Shown here: one piece after another, positions 8,105 through 19,073 of the stretch
Numbering within the stretch: the first letter of the stretch is position 1
Layout: each line of letters starts with the position of its first letter
Source of the DNA: Curtobacterium sp. SGAir0471
GTDB lineage: Bacteria > Actinomycetota > Actinomycetes > Actinomycetales > Microbacteriaceae
Assembly (NCBI RefSeq): GCF_005490985.1
Contig: NZ_CP027869.1
Coordinates: forward strand, 2,976,001-3,040,000
DNA: 64,000 nt
Direction: 5' to 3'
Made by a program: the position numbers and the translations under genes
Notes under the pieces: generated by a model
The model's input: only the letters and a program-made list of their open reading frames with translations
What the model was told of the DNA's origin: nothing
Databases searched by the model: none

Positions 8105-8632
8105 GTGACGACCTTCACCAACAAGACCACCATCACGCTCTCCCTCACGCTGACGATCGCGGCAGGGCTGTGCGCGACCATGCTCGCTGCGCCTCCGGCG
8201 AACGCTACGGAAAAGAGCACGGTCTCGGGAGCAATCACCCGCACGCAGGAACTCGACATCCAGGCAGCCGACCTCGAGCAAGGCCTCGCCCTGATCGAGC
8301 AGATCCCAGATTCCGTCCTTGCCGCAGGGGACGCGGCGACCCACGAGTGGCTCCGCGAGAACCACCCCGAACTACTCTCCGGCAGTCGTGCGGACATCCT
8401 CGGCTGCGCCGGAGCCATCGCGTGGCTGATCGCGTCGACTGCGATCCCCGCGGCCAAGATCCTCAAGATCAAGCGACTGATCAACAGCCTCGGCGGCGTC
8501 TCCAAGGCAGTGCAGTTGTTCTGGGGAGCAACCTTCAAGTGGGAGAAGATCCAGGCACTCGGAGGTGCCGCGGCTGCACTCGGAGCCGAGCTCCTCGGAA
8601 TCGCCGCTGTGAAGCAGAAGTGCTTCTCATGA
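8105..8632 (+). CDS. Secreted precursor peptide, candidate bacteriocin
   Basis: 175 residues. A signal peptide runs to about residue 34 (cleavage after APPANA). A polar, acidic region (35-100) follows, then a hydrophobic, Gly/Ala-rich, lysine-containing C-terminal module (101-175) bracketed by Cys101 and Cys173 and containing AGAIAWLIASTAIPAAKILK. This layout of export signal, propeptide and membrane-active module closed by two cysteines resembles SdpC-type toxins in plan, though I see no clear sequence match. GTG at 8105 is chosen because AAAGG precedes it. The stop overlaps the start of a small membrane protein gene by ATGA, the layout expected for a toxin and its immunity protein. Function is inferred, not shown. 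Confidence 0.6.
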   Translation: MTTFTNKTTITLSLTLTIAAGLCATMLAAPPANATEKSTVSGAITRTQELDIQAADLEQGLALIEQIPDSVLAAGDAATHEWLRENHPELLSGSRADILGCAGAIAWLIASTAIPAAKILKIKRLINSLGGVSKAVQLFWGATFKWEKIQALGGAAAALGAELLGIAAVKQKCFS

Positions 8633-8889
8633 CGACGAGGACCCGCGCTCTCGTGACCGTCGCAGGAGTACTTGCGGCACTGGGTGCCTTCGCGATGTTC
8701 GGCGTCGCCACAGCTGGAATGCTGGCGCTTGCAACTTTGTGGTTCGCAGCGTCCGGTCCCAGCACCCTCGGCGCCGTCTCCGTCGACCTCCGCGGCGTTG
8801 ACCTCGATGCGCGCGACGTTCGTCGGTATCGCGAGGACCACCCGGGTGCGACCATCATCGAGGGCGCGTCGGCAGTCGCTCGGCGCTGA
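8629..8889 (+). CDS. Small membrane protein, candidate immunity protein
   Basis: 86 residues. Two closely spaced hydrophobic segments lie at about residues 8-28 and 29-44, followed by a charged C-terminal tail (VDLDARDVRRYREDHPG) that probably stays in the cytoplasm. Its ATG overlaps the TGA of the secreted-peptide gene (ATGA, 8629-8632), so the two are translated together. No family is recognised. The coupling, size and membrane topology fit an immunity protein protecting the producer. It could instead help processing or export of the upstream product. A strong hairpin follows after 8 bases, closing the unit. Confidence 0.6.
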   Translation: MTTRTRALVTVAGVLAALGAFAMFGVATAGMLALATLWFAASGPSTLGAVSVDLRGVDLDARDVRRYREDHPGATIIEGASAVARR

Positions 8890-8897
8890 TGATCTGA

Positions 8898-8933
8898 TGG
8901 TTCGGTGGCTCCGGCGGCGGAGTCACCGAACCA
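8898..8933 (+). terminator. Terminator of the secreted-peptide cassette
   Basis: A 15-bp stem with one G-T pair (arms 8898-8912 and 8919-8933, opening TGGTTCGGTG and closing CACCGAACCA) encloses a 6-base loop. It follows the stop codon of the second cassette gene by 8 bases. No T-tract follows. Confidence 0.7.
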
Positions 8934-8987
8934 CCCTTGGCTCCCCGATGCGTGTCCGACCACCAAGGGTGTCGGTACGGTCGAACG

Positions 8988-9545
8988 ATGCTGTGCACGT
9001 GGGTGTCCCATCCCGAGGTGACCGTCGAACCGGCCGTCCGCATCCAGGACTGGGGTCTGTCGGCGGTCGGACGTGGCCGTGCGGCTCGCATCGCGGCGCT
9101 GCTCCCCCAGCCCCTCCGCGTCGTCAGCAGCAGCGAGCGGAAGGCCCTGGACACCGCGGAGGTCATCGCCGGGCAGTGGAGCACGGCGTACGAGGTCGAC
9201 GAGGACCTCGGCGAGATGGACCGCAGCGCGACCGGCTACCTCGACCCGAGCGAGTTCGAACCGACCGTCGATGCGTTCTTCGCCGAACCGCATCGGTCGA
9301 TCCGTGGCTGGGAACGAGCGGTCGATGCCCAGAGCCGCGTCGAGCGCGCGGTCCGACGCATCGCGGCAGAGACCCCCGATCGGAGCGTCGCGTTCATCGC
9401 CCACGGCGGGGTCGGCGCCCTCCTGCTGGCGAGCCTCCAAGGCGAGCGCATCAGCCGCGCACTCGATCAACCCGCGATGGGGAGTTCCTTCACCTTCGAC
9501 CCACAGGACTGGACGGCGCTGTCGTCGTGGGAGCACGTCCGCTGA
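8988..9545 (+). CDS. Histidine phosphatase-like protein with altered RHG motif
   Basis: 185 residues, the usual size for the phosphoglycerate-mutase/histidine phosphatase superfamily. The fold is supported by VVSSSERKALDTAEVIAG (normally phosphate-binding SxxxRAxxTA) and FIAHGGVGALLL (second catalytic His). The first motif, normally RHGE, reads SHPE here: the nucleophilic His (residue 8) is kept, but the neighbouring Arg and Gly are replaced. Activity may therefore be changed or lost. Start ATG has no Shine-Dalgarno; TACGGT at 8976-8981 ends exactly 6 bases before it, predicting a leaderless transcript. Substrate unknown. Confidence 0.75.
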   Translation: MLCTWVSHPEVTVEPAVRIQDWGLSAVGRGRAARIAALLPQPLRVVSSSERKALDTAEVIAGQWSTAYEVDEDLGEMDRSATGYLDPSEFEPTVDAFFAEPHRSIRGWERAVDAQSRVERAVRRIAAETPDRSVAFIAHGGVGALLLASLQGERISRALDQPAMGSSFTFDPQDWTALSSWEHVR

Positions 9546-9627
9546 AGCGAGCGCTCGATGGAGCAGCACGGACCGGACAGTGGTTCGTCCGCTCGGCGAC
9601 GGTAGCCTGATCTGCAGGGGGAACCAG

Positions 9628-9954
9628 ATGAGCGACGACGTTCGGGAACGATCGACGGCTTGGCAGCTGGGGTGGCTCGCCGTGTCCGGACCAGCCACGA
9701 TCGTCGTCAGCGTGGCCCTGTACGTCCTGCTGCAGGCCGCTTTCATGGCGTACGTGGCGCTGATGCTGCAGCTATGGGTCCTCGCCGCCGTCGTCTTCGC
9801 CATCTGCGCCGTCGTCACCGGCGTCCGTGACCGGAAGCGACAGCGGCGGGATGCCACGAGCGGTGCCGCGATAGGCATCGCCGGTGCCGTCCTGAGCGTC
9901 GCCGAACTCGTCGCCTTCGGCTCCCTCGTCGCCCTCCTCACCGGGCAGTACTGA
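9628..9954 (+). CDS. Small multi-pass membrane protein
   Basis: 108 residues with three probable membrane segments (about 14-34, 40-62 and 80-106) and a basic loop between the second and third (VRDRKRQRRDATSG), which should be cytoplasmic. Its plan resembles the DUF4190-like small membrane proteins of actinobacteria, but I am not certain of a match. ATG is preceded by a GGGGA ribosome binding site. It lies 12 bases before another small membrane-protein gene, so the two are probably co-transcribed. Function unknown. Confidence 0.65.
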   Translation: MSDDVRERSTAWQLGWLAVSGPATIVVSVALYVLLQAAFMAYVALMLQLWVLAAVVFAICAVVTGVRDRKRQRRDATSGAAIGIAGAVLSVAELVAFGSLVALLTGQY

Positions 9955-9966
9955 CCGAGGACATCC

Positions 9967-10317
9967 ATGGACGACCAGCGCACCATCGCCCAGATGAACA
10001 GCCCCCGGAAGGCCTTCCGCATCGTCGCGAGGACCGGCTTCGTCGTCGCACCGGCGATGTTCCTCCTCTCGCTTGCCGAAGCACTGCTCGTCGGAGGGTG
10101 GAACTTCCTCCCGATCGTCAGCATGACGGCAGCATGGGCCGTGCTGGTGTCTGCGTCGTCGTTCGCCGCGATGGCAGCCACGAAGCCGGGCGGACACCCC
10201 TGGGTGCACCAGCTGTGGGCTGTCCCCGTCGCGATCATCGCGATGGTCCCCGGCGCCGTGATCGCACTCCTGCTGTACGGGTGGCTCGCGTCGGCGGCCC
10301 ACCACGCGACCACCTGA
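9967..10317 (+). CDS. Small multi-pass membrane protein
   Basis: 116 residues with three hydrophobic segments (about 21-42, 47-69 and 83-108). The N-terminus is polar (MDDQRTIAQMNSPRKAFR) and the C-terminus ends SAAHHATT. No family recognised. GAGG lies about 8 bases before the ATG, and the gene follows the preceding membrane-protein gene by 12 bases on the same strand, which suggests a two-gene unit whose products may act together in the membrane. Nothing in the sequence shows what they do. Confidence 0.6.
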   Translation: MDDQRTIAQMNSPRKAFRIVARTGFVVAPAMFLLSLAEALLVGGWNFLPIVSMTAAWAVLVSASSFAAMAATKPGGHPWVHQLWAVPVAIIAMVPGAVIALLLYGWLASAAHHATT

Positions 10318-10346
10318 CGGGCGGGCGCCGTCGCGCCCGCGGGATG

Positions 10347-10375
10347 CGCGCCTCCAGACCCGGAGTGGAGGCGCG
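10347..10375. repeat. Copy of the dispersed GC-rich palindrome
   Basis: Perfect 10+10 inverted repeat CGCGCCTCCA (10347-10356) / TGGAGGCGCG (10366-10375). It follows the two membrane-protein genes and precedes the DUF1345 remnant; it may act as a terminator. One of many related copies in the window. Confidence 0.7.
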
Positions 10376-10470
10376 GCCGCCGCCCGTCCCACCGCTCGCG
10401 TCGTCGCGGGGTCACCCCGGTACATCGGCCGGACTGTGGGACAGACTTCCGTCCCACGTCGACCACGCCT

Positions 10471-10809
10471 CCTCCCCGGCTCTCGACGGCGGCAGCGATC
10501 CTCGCGGTCGTCGGGGTCGTGGGCGCCTGGGCACTCGTCAACACGGTCTACGCCTTCGAGTACGCGCGGATGTACTACCTCGACGACCGGCACCGTTTCG
10601 ACTTCGACCAGGACGAGGACCCCGCGTCCAGCGACTTCGCGTTCACGGCCTTCTCCATCGGGATGTCCTACAGCGCGAGCAGCATCACGAAGTCTTCGAC
10701 CCCCTCGCGTCGCGTCGCGATGGGGCACGCGCTGCTGTCCTACTTCTTCGGCACCTTCGTGGTCGCGGTGGCCATCAACCTGGTCACGAGCCTGACCCAG
10801 TGCGGGTGA
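10471..10809 (+). pseudogene. C-terminal remnant of a DUF1345 membrane protein gene
   Basis: The frame reads AILAVVGVVGAWALVNTVYA, FEYARMYYLDD, SDFAFTAFSIGMSY and HALLSYFFGTFVVAVAINLV, the C-terminal half of DUF1345 membrane proteins, normally a little over 200 residues. The N-terminal membrane segments are missing: upstream the frame is open but shows only Pro/Arg-rich sequence with no start codon supported by a ribosome binding site. A shortened protein from GTG at 10519 (96 residues) is possible but would lack half the fold. I read it as a decayed gene; the 5' limit is approximate. Confidence 0.65.
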
Positions 10810-10825
10810 GGCTCCAGGAGCAACC

Positions 10826-11029
10826 GGGGACGCGCGCCACAGCCGTCGTTCGGTCTGCACGGGGCAACGCGAAGGCGACGATCGCGGAGCTGATCCGAGC
10901 GCGGGCGGCCGAGCTCGCTCCGCGCGGCATCCGGAGGAGGTCGCCGTAACGGTGCTCTTCCTCGTGCCCGACCAGAGCTCGGGGATGACCGGCAGCGAGC
11001 TCCTCGTCGACGGCGGCAGCATCGTCTGA
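10826..11029 (+). pseudogene. Remnant of a short-chain dehydrogenase/reductase gene
   Basis: One frame reads NAKATIAELIRARAAELAPRGIR, here split for display as NAKATIAELIRA and RAAELAPRGIR, which matches the helix and PRGIRVN motif of classical SDR enzymes. It then stops. The next frame continues HPEEVAVTVLFLVPDQSSG and MTGSELLVDGGSIV, the standard SDR C-terminus. The part normally between them (about 35-40 residues, the VNAVSPG region) is gone, so an internal deletion with a frame change has joined the ends. The N-terminal nucleotide-binding half is also absent. This is clearly non-functional. Confidence 0.75.
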
Positions 11030-11060
11030 TCCACGCGTCGGCCTGGCTTGGTGTCGACGG

Positions 11061-12230
11061 TCAGGACGACGACGGATTCGCCACGTCTTCGGTCAGTCCG
11101 ATGTACTCGACGGCGATTCGCTCGATCGCTCGACGAAACGACGGACCGACCGCGATGTGTCGATGGTCGAGCTCGTCGAGCTCGTCGAGCTCGTCGTCGA
11201 CCAGTGCGAGCTGTTGTGCCGCCTCAGGCCCTTCGTGGCCGATCTCGCGGTGCACCCAGGACGAGAAGGTGCGGAGCGTCCAGTACCCGAGGAGGAAGCG
11301 GTGACACGCGACACGCAGCGCGAGGAGCGGCACCTCGTTACCCGTGAGGCCCACTGGCCGCACACCGGCTTCGACGAGTGCCGCCCGACCGAGGTCGAGG
11401 GCGTCGGCAGTGGCGGCCCCGGAGTACAGGGAAGCGAGTGCGACGAGCGACTCACCGTCGTGTCCCGCTGCCAGGAGCTCGGCCGCGAGTGCACTCACCT
11501 CGTCGGTCGAGACCATCCCGAACGCGAGGGCTGCACTCGCTTCCCGCAGGCTCGAGATCGTCGGACGGAAGAACCCGCCGGTGCTCGACGCCACGGACCC
11601 TCCCCGATCGACCGGCGGTCCGTCGCTCAGAGAGGTCCGCGCGGACGCTGACCGAGGCTCGACCAGTGCGCGAGGGACCCGCGCGAAGCAGACCGTCGCA
11701 CCCGGGGGCGTCTGCCCGTGGTCGTGCTCGTACGCGCACTCGCTGCACATCGTCAGCGATTCGTCCGGGTCGATCGAGTGTTCGGACCACGGGTGCCCGC
11801 ACTCCGGACAGGTCGTGGTCCGCAGCCGCTCGACGACGGCCCGGTGGTCGAGGACCACCGGTGCGCCCGTCTCCCAGGACCGCCAGCGCCCCCAGCGACG
11901 CACCGCGATCGGTGTCGACCCCACCTCGAGCAGCGCCTGGCTCTGCACCGACGTCGTCACGACGACCCGGGCGGGGACGACGCCGACGAGCGTCACGGTC
12001 GTCGGGGTCACCTCGACGCGGTCGAGCACGAGGTCCCCGGTGCCGCCCGCGAGGTCCACGGTGACGTCGACCGCGTCGGGGACCGTGAGCGTGACGGGCA
12101 GACGGGCCGTCCCGACGCTCGTGCCGCGTTCGACCACCGACCCGTGCAGGACGACGCACCCGTCGGTCACCCGCACGTCGGAGATGTCGAACGTCGCGTC
12201 GTCGAGCATCGCGAGATCACGGAGGGGCAC
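11061..12230 (-). CDS. Unknown protein with a four-cysteine zinc-ribbon-like motif
   Basis: 389 residues, not recognised. The first ~130 residues look like a beta-rich domain (alternating Val/Thr). A CPEC...CSEC pair follows (Cys141, Cys144, Cys162, Cys165), which probably binds zinc. The last ~160 residues are helical, and include the short run DELDELDEL encoded by a 9-base tandem repeat. Start GTG at 12228-12230 is chosen because GGGAGGA stands 7 bases upstream. The gene is divergent from the one at 12310. No neighbours hint at a role. It might be a regulatory or nucleic-acid-linked protein because of the cysteines, but that is speculation. Confidence 0.65.
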   Translation of the reverse strand: MPLRDLAMLDDATFDISDVRVTDGCVVLHGSVVERGTSVGTARLPVTLTVPDAVDVTVDLAGGTGDLVLDRVEVTPTTVTLVGVVPARVVVTTSVQSQALLEVGSTPIAVRRWGRWRSWETGAPVVLDHRAVVERLRTTTCPECGHPWSEHSIDPDESLTMCSECAYEHDHGQTPPGATVCFARVPRALVEPRSASARTSLSDGPPVDRGGSVASSTGGFFRPTISSLREASAALAFGMVSTDEVSALAAELLAAGHDGESLVALASLYSGAATADALDLGRAALVEAGVRPVGLTGNEVPLLALRVACHRFLLGYWTLRTFSSWVHREIGHEGPEAAQQLALVDDELDELDELDHRHIAVGPSFRRAIERIAVEYIGLTEDVANPSSS

Positions 12231-12309
12231 GGCGCGATCCTCCCATCCCGGAGCCGGTCTCAACAGGCCGATGACGCGTACGCCTCCAGCCGGCGGCTAC
12301 GGTGTGCGC

Positions 12310-12750
12310 ATGGTGTTCCGGCCGCACAAGGAGTCCCCGCCTCCGCTGCCGACGCGCGTCGAAGCGGGTCTCTACCTGCTGCACCTGCCGGATCACCCGG
12401 GCGATCTCGCGGGGTACCTGTCCGTCCGCCCCGACCACGCGTACGACGTGGAGGGGCCGTGGTGGAACCAGCGCTGGGTCCGTCCCCGTCTCGTCGGCGA
12501 GTGGCACGTCGACTTCTGGGACTTCGACACGCTGCGGGCCTGGCCCGACGGCTCGCTCTCGTACGGCATCAGCGACGGGATGCCGTTCGGAGCCGAGACG
12601 TTCGACGAGCTCACGGCGGGGACGTTCCTGCTGCACGGGGTCGTGTTCGCCGTCGAGCGGGTCGACCCGACGGATCGTCCGAACGAGTTCGGCGCGCACT
12701 TCCACTTCCTGGACGGAGCGGCTTGGAGGCGCAGCAGGAGCCGCAGGTAG
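12310..12750 (+). CDS. Conserved-looking protein of unknown function
   Basis: 146 residues, probably cytoplasmic, no signal peptide or membrane segment. Aromatic-rich (VEGPWWNQRWVRP, WHVDFWDFDTL) and ending in a basic tail (WRRSRSRR). No family recognised. The ATG has no Shine-Dalgarno, but TACGGT at 12298-12303 ends 6 bases before it, as in other leaderless genes here, which supports both the start and the expression of this gene. It is divergent from the zinc-ribbon gene with an 80-base gap. Confidence 0.6.
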   Translation: MVFRPHKESPPPLPTRVEAGLYLLHLPDHPGDLAGYLSVRPDHAYDVEGPWWNQRWVRPRLVGEWHVDFWDFDTLRAWPDGSLSYGISDGMPFGAETFDELTAGTFLLHGVVFAVERVDPTDRPNEFGAHFHFLDGAAWRRSRSRR

Positions 12751-12872
12751 TCGTCTGACCCGCTCACCCGCTCGGAGCCGGGGCACCGGCGGGGGCGACA
12801 CGACGTGCTCGATCCGGCGGCACGGGACGCGACCTCAGGAACGACGGGAGCCGTCGAACCCGCGGGTTGCGA

Positions 12873-12894
12873 GCCTCCAGGCCGGTCTGGAGGC
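12873..12894. repeat. Copy of the dispersed GC-rich palindrome
   Basis: Arms GCCTCCAG (12873-12880) and CTGGAGGC (12887-12894) around a 6-base loop, followed by GCGCGG. It lies in the 184-base gap between convergent genes, where it could terminate both. Confidence 0.65.
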
Positions 12895-12934
12895 GCGGCA
12901 GCGGCCCGCCCCGCAGCCAGCGGTGGCGCGGTCC

Positions 12935-13336
12935 TCACCGCCGGCCGGTCAGCGCTCCCCACGCACGAGCAAACGCGTTCTTCCGACGCTGCCAGCCGTG
13001 ATCGGCGAGGACCCGCTTCATCGGGTCGGCCACCCATGAGGAACGGAACGTGGCGTAGCCACCACCTTCCGGCCAGTTCTTCGAACTCATCGACGCCTTG
13101 TACAGGCCTCCGTCGAGGAGCGTGACGTGCCAGTTCCAGGTCGCGTTGCCGAGGAGGGTGATGCCGCCGTCGCCGGTGGGTTGCCCGGACAGGTTCATCG
13201 ACCAGGTACCGGTGATGCGGTCGCCCTCTGCGGTGACGACGATGGGGTGCTCCCCCTTCCCGGTCAGGTCGAGGAGCGCTGCGGTGACGACGGCTTTCGG
13301 CGTGGGCTGCACGGAGCCCAATCTGCTCGCGCCCAC
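12935..13336 (-). CDS. Unknown small protein
   Basis: 133 residues, no signal peptide, no membrane segment. Contains GDRITGTWSMNLSGQPTGDG and a basic C-terminus (WQRRKNAFARAWGALTGRR). I do not recognise a family. Start GTG at 13334-13336 lacks a ribosome binding site but has TAGGCT on the minus strand (13349-13344) ending 7 bases before it; this -10 element overlaps that of the divergent lipoprotein gene. The protein reads like a small compact beta-rich domain with a helical tail, but no function can be given. Confidence 0.6.
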   Translation of the reverse strand: MGASRLGSVQPTPKAVVTAALLDLTGKGEHPIVVTAEGDRITGTWSMNLSGQPTGDGGITLLGNATWNWHVTLLDGGLYKASMSSKNWPEGGGYATFRSSWVADPMKRVLADHGWQRRKNAFARAWGALTGRR

Positions 13337-13343
13337 CAGCAGA

Positions 13344-13352
13344 GCCTAGGAT
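13344..13352. promoter_or_regulatory. Overlapping divergent -10 elements
   Basis: Within AGCCTAGGAT, TAGGAT (13347-13352) is the plus-strand -10 for the gene at 13359, and TAGGCT (13349-13344) is the minus-strand -10 for the gene starting at 13336. Only 22 bases separate the two start codons, and both mRNAs would be leaderless. Confidence 0.55.
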
Positions 13353-13358
13353 TGACAC

Positions 13359-13766
13359 ATGCTCACCAGGGTCGGGAAGCTCGCGATCGCGGCGGCGCTC
13401 GGCGTCGGGGCCTCAGTGCTCGCGGGCTGCTCGATCACGCCGGACTCGGTCTGCGCTGACTACGACCAGCCGAACGCCGTCTCGATCCACGTCCCGGAGT
13501 CGTCCGGCGAGGTGCACGCCGTCGCACTGTGCTCGGGGGTTGCATGCACCCCAACGTTCGGCGCATCGACGAGGACGCGGAGCGGTGATTCCTGGGTGGC
13601 GGAACTCGACGGCACACCCGACGGTCCGGGACGGGTCGCGCTGTTCGACGCAGCCGGGATCCGGCTGCACGAAGAACCCGTCGACCTGCAGTGGACCGAC
13701 GTCCGCTTCGGAGCCGATCTGCAGTGCCGGTCCGGAGGGCGTGCGGACGTGTGGGTGGAGGGCTGA
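13359..13766 (+). CDS. Putative lipoprotein of unknown function
   Basis: 135 residues. The signal peptide (MLTRVGKLAIAAALGVGASV) ends in lipobox LAGC with Cys24, so the protein should be anchored on the outer face of the membrane. The mature part has four further cysteines (SVCADYD, ALCSGVACTP, LQCRSGG), which could form two disulfides. No family recognised. The ATG sits at the predicted transcription start (TAGGAT six bases upstream). It shares its promoter region with the divergent gene ending at 12935. Confidence 0.7.
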   Translation: MLTRVGKLAIAAALGVGASVLAGCSITPDSVCADYDQPNAVSIHVPESSGEVHAVALCSGVACTPTFGASTRTRSGDSWVAELDGTPDGPGRVALFDAAGIRLHEEPVDLQWTDVRFGADLQCRSGGRADVWVEG

Positions 13767-13828
13767 CCCCTGCGACACGGCAGCGCCCGCGAGCAGGGCG
13801 CTGGCCGAGCGTGCGGTCAAGGCTCCGG

Positions 13829-14653
13829 CTAGGGCTTCGCCCCGTTCCCGAACGACCCGTGCAGCGTCGTCTCGGCGAACGCGGTCTCGTCGATCACACC
13901 GTGCACCCGCGCGAGCGTGGCGCCGTCCGCCGGGGAGACCCCGATCGTCAGCGAGCCGTAGTCGACGCGCATCGTCTGCGGGATGCTCGCCTCGAGTCCG
14001 GTGACGCCCGGCGTGGCGGCGAGCGTGGCCAGTCCGGACGCGACACCGAGGGCGGTCTCGTCAGGGATCCACTGGTCGAAGGTGCCCGAGTAGGTGACGG
14101 TGGAGCGGACATGTTCCGGCCCCGCCGGCACCTGCAGCGTGAGGGTGACCCCGGTCCAGGCGATCTGCTCCGCCATCGCGACCGGGACGGCCGCCGCTTC
14201 TGACGGGGTTGCGTCCGCGTCCATCATGACCACGAAGGCGCTCGAGAACGAGTGTGACTCGGTCGCGCCGGCCGGCGGTGCGGGACGAGCCGAGGGCGTG
14301 GGCATCGGAGGGACCGCGGGGTCGTCCGGAGAGACAGCGCCGATCGGGGGCGGCGCGGCCGGCCCGGCGTCGCGGTTGTTCCACGCGTCGAGCCCAGGGG
14401 GTGTGACGTCCGTCCCGTCCAGGGCGGTGTAGCGCTGGTGCAGCTCGATCCGGTTCGTCGCGCTCGCGACACCGGGGCTCGCCCGCACGATGCGGAGCGC
14501 GTCGTCGAGCGTGGACGCGACCTGCGGGTCCAGCTGCGGGACCGCCGCCGTATCGGCGGAGGAGGCTGCGCCTCCCGGCCCGGCCGCACACCCGGTGACC
14601 GAGACGAGCGTGATCAGGAGGGCCGCGGTGACGACGGCGGTTCGCTGGAGCAT
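13829..14653 (-). CDS. Putative lipoprotein of unknown function
   Basis: 274 residues with a lipoprotein signal peptide: MLQRTAVVTAALLITLVSV, then lipobox VTGC with Cys22. The mature part starts with a flexible Ala/Gly/Ser region, has a Pro-rich middle (AAPPPIGAVSPDDPAVPPMP), and contains conserved-looking stretches such as VRASPGVASATNRIELHQ. The frame is open to 14719, but I chose ATG at 14651-14653 because it puts the signal peptide at the N-terminus and because TACGGT ends exactly 6 bases before it, the leaderless pattern seen across this window. Similar lipoproteins of unknown role occur widely in actinobacteria. Function unknown. Confidence 0.7.
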   Translation of the reverse strand: MLQRTAVVTAALLITLVSVTGCAAGPGGAASSADTAAVPQLDPQVASTLDDALRIVRASPGVASATNRIELHQRYTALDGTDVTPPGLDAWNNRDAGPAAPPPIGAVSPDDPAVPPMPTPSARPAPPAGATESHSFSSAFVVMMDADATPSEAAAVPVAMAEQIAWTGVTLTLQVPAGPEHVRSTVTYSGTFDQWIPDETALGVASGLATLAATPGVTGLEASIPQTMRVDYGSLTIGVSPADGATLARVHGVIDETAFAETTLHGSFGNGAKP

Positions 14654-14919
14654 CTCCCGACCGTACGGGGCGACGACGTTCCGGTGCATCGACCGTTCGG
14701 CACAGTCCCGCGAGGCCATGCCTGACGACCACGCATCGCCTTGATCGACGATCGGCTACCGGGACGGCGTCGATGGGCGCCTCGAAGTACTCAGCGCGAC
14801 GCTCACCGCCAGTCGCGCTCCGTCGGGCACGAGATGTACCCCGTCGAGGGCGGTGACGGCGACCCAGCTGGGGTCGTACTCGTTGGAGTCCGATGCCCGG
14901 TGGAGCCGTCGACGAACGA

Positions 14920-14953
14920 GAACGCCCCGCGGGCCGGAGCCAGCGGGGCGTTC
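14920..14953 (-). terminator. Terminator of the nrdHIEF operon
   Basis: Perfect 11-base arms GAACGCCCCGC (14920-14930) and GCGGGGCGTTC (14943-14953) form a hairpin 18 bases after the nrdF stop codon. On the minus strand it is followed by TCTCGTTCGTCG, mildly T-rich. Confidence 0.75.
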
Positions 14954-14971
14954 CCGTGAGTCAGACCAGGA

Positions 14972-18224
<3,253 letters not shown>

Positions 18225-18660
18225 AATGCATCCAATCCTGAGTTGACCGCCTGCACGTCGTCAGGCGTTCCGAAGAGTTCGAAGCGGTACAAGAGCGGGA
18301 CGCCGCACTTCTGCGCGATGACGTCCCCGGCGAGCCCGTAGGCCTCGCCGAAGTTCGTGTTCCCCCCGACGATCACGCCGCGGATGAGCGAGCGGTTGCG
18401 TTCGTCGTTGAGGAACTTGATGACCTGCTTGGGCACCGCGCCCTGGCCGTTGCCGCCACCGTAGGTGGGCAGCACGAGCACGTACGGCTCGTCCACGTGG
18501 AGGAACGGGTCGTTCGGGAAGAGCGGGATGCGGTCCGCGTCACGGCCGAGCTTCTCGATGAAGCGGGCCGTGTAGCCGGACACGCTCGAGAAGTAGACGA
18601 GGCGACTCATGTGCGCGCTCCTTGTGAGAGGTGCGGACAGCAGATCGGGAGTGGCCCGAC

Positions 18661-18716
18661 GGAGGCTGTGTGCCTCCGGGCCGGCGGAGGCGCGGGTCCC
18701 GGTGACGGGACCCGCG
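18661..18716. repeat. Two hairpins between nrdH and nrdI
   Basis: A copy of the dispersed repeat (GTGCCTCCGG...GGCGGAGGCGCG, about 18669-18694) overlaps a second perfect stem, CGCGGGTCCC (18691-18700) / GGGACCCGCG (18707-18716). Because they lie within the operon, they probably act as a partial terminator or mRNA-stability element downstream of nrdH. Confidence 0.6.
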
Positions 18717-18720
18717 CGGC

Positions 18721-18954
18721 TCACGCGAGTTCGGCGCTGAGCGTCGCGATCTTGTCGGGACGGAAGCCCGACCAGTGGTCGTCGTCGGTCACGACGACGG
18801 GAGCCTGCATGTAGCCGAGCGACTTGACGTGCTCGAGCGCTGCTTCGTCGGCGGAGACGTCGAGCACCTCGTACTGGATGCCCTTGTTGTCGAGCGCGCG
18901 GTACGTCGCGGTGCACTGGACGCAGGACGGCTTGGTGTAGACGGTGACGGCCAT
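18721..18954 (-). CDS. nrdH: NrdH glutaredoxin-like redoxin
   Basis: 77 residues, exact family size. Redox motif CVQC at Cys11-Cys14 ([16 protein letters not shown]) and the C-terminal WSGFRPDKI signature separate NrdH from ordinary glutaredoxins. It is reduced by thioredoxin reductase and passes electrons to the C-terminal cysteines of NrdE. ATG at 18952-18954 has GGGGAG upstream. It is the first gene of nrdHIEF; the NrdR-like boxes lie about 120-165 bases upstream. Confidence 0.95.
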   Translation of the reverse strand: MAVTVYTKPSCVQCTATYRALDNKGIQYEVLDVSADEAALEHVKSLGYMQAPVVVTDDDHWSGFRPDKIATLSAELA

Positions 18955-19073
18955 GATCTCCCCTGGTTCTTGCTGGTGTCGTGCTTGCTGTGGAGTGGTG
19001 CTGGTGCCAGGTGTTGCGGGTGGTGCAAGTGGCTCCGCAGACGTGTCCGGGAAGGGGCCGCTGCGATGTCTCC

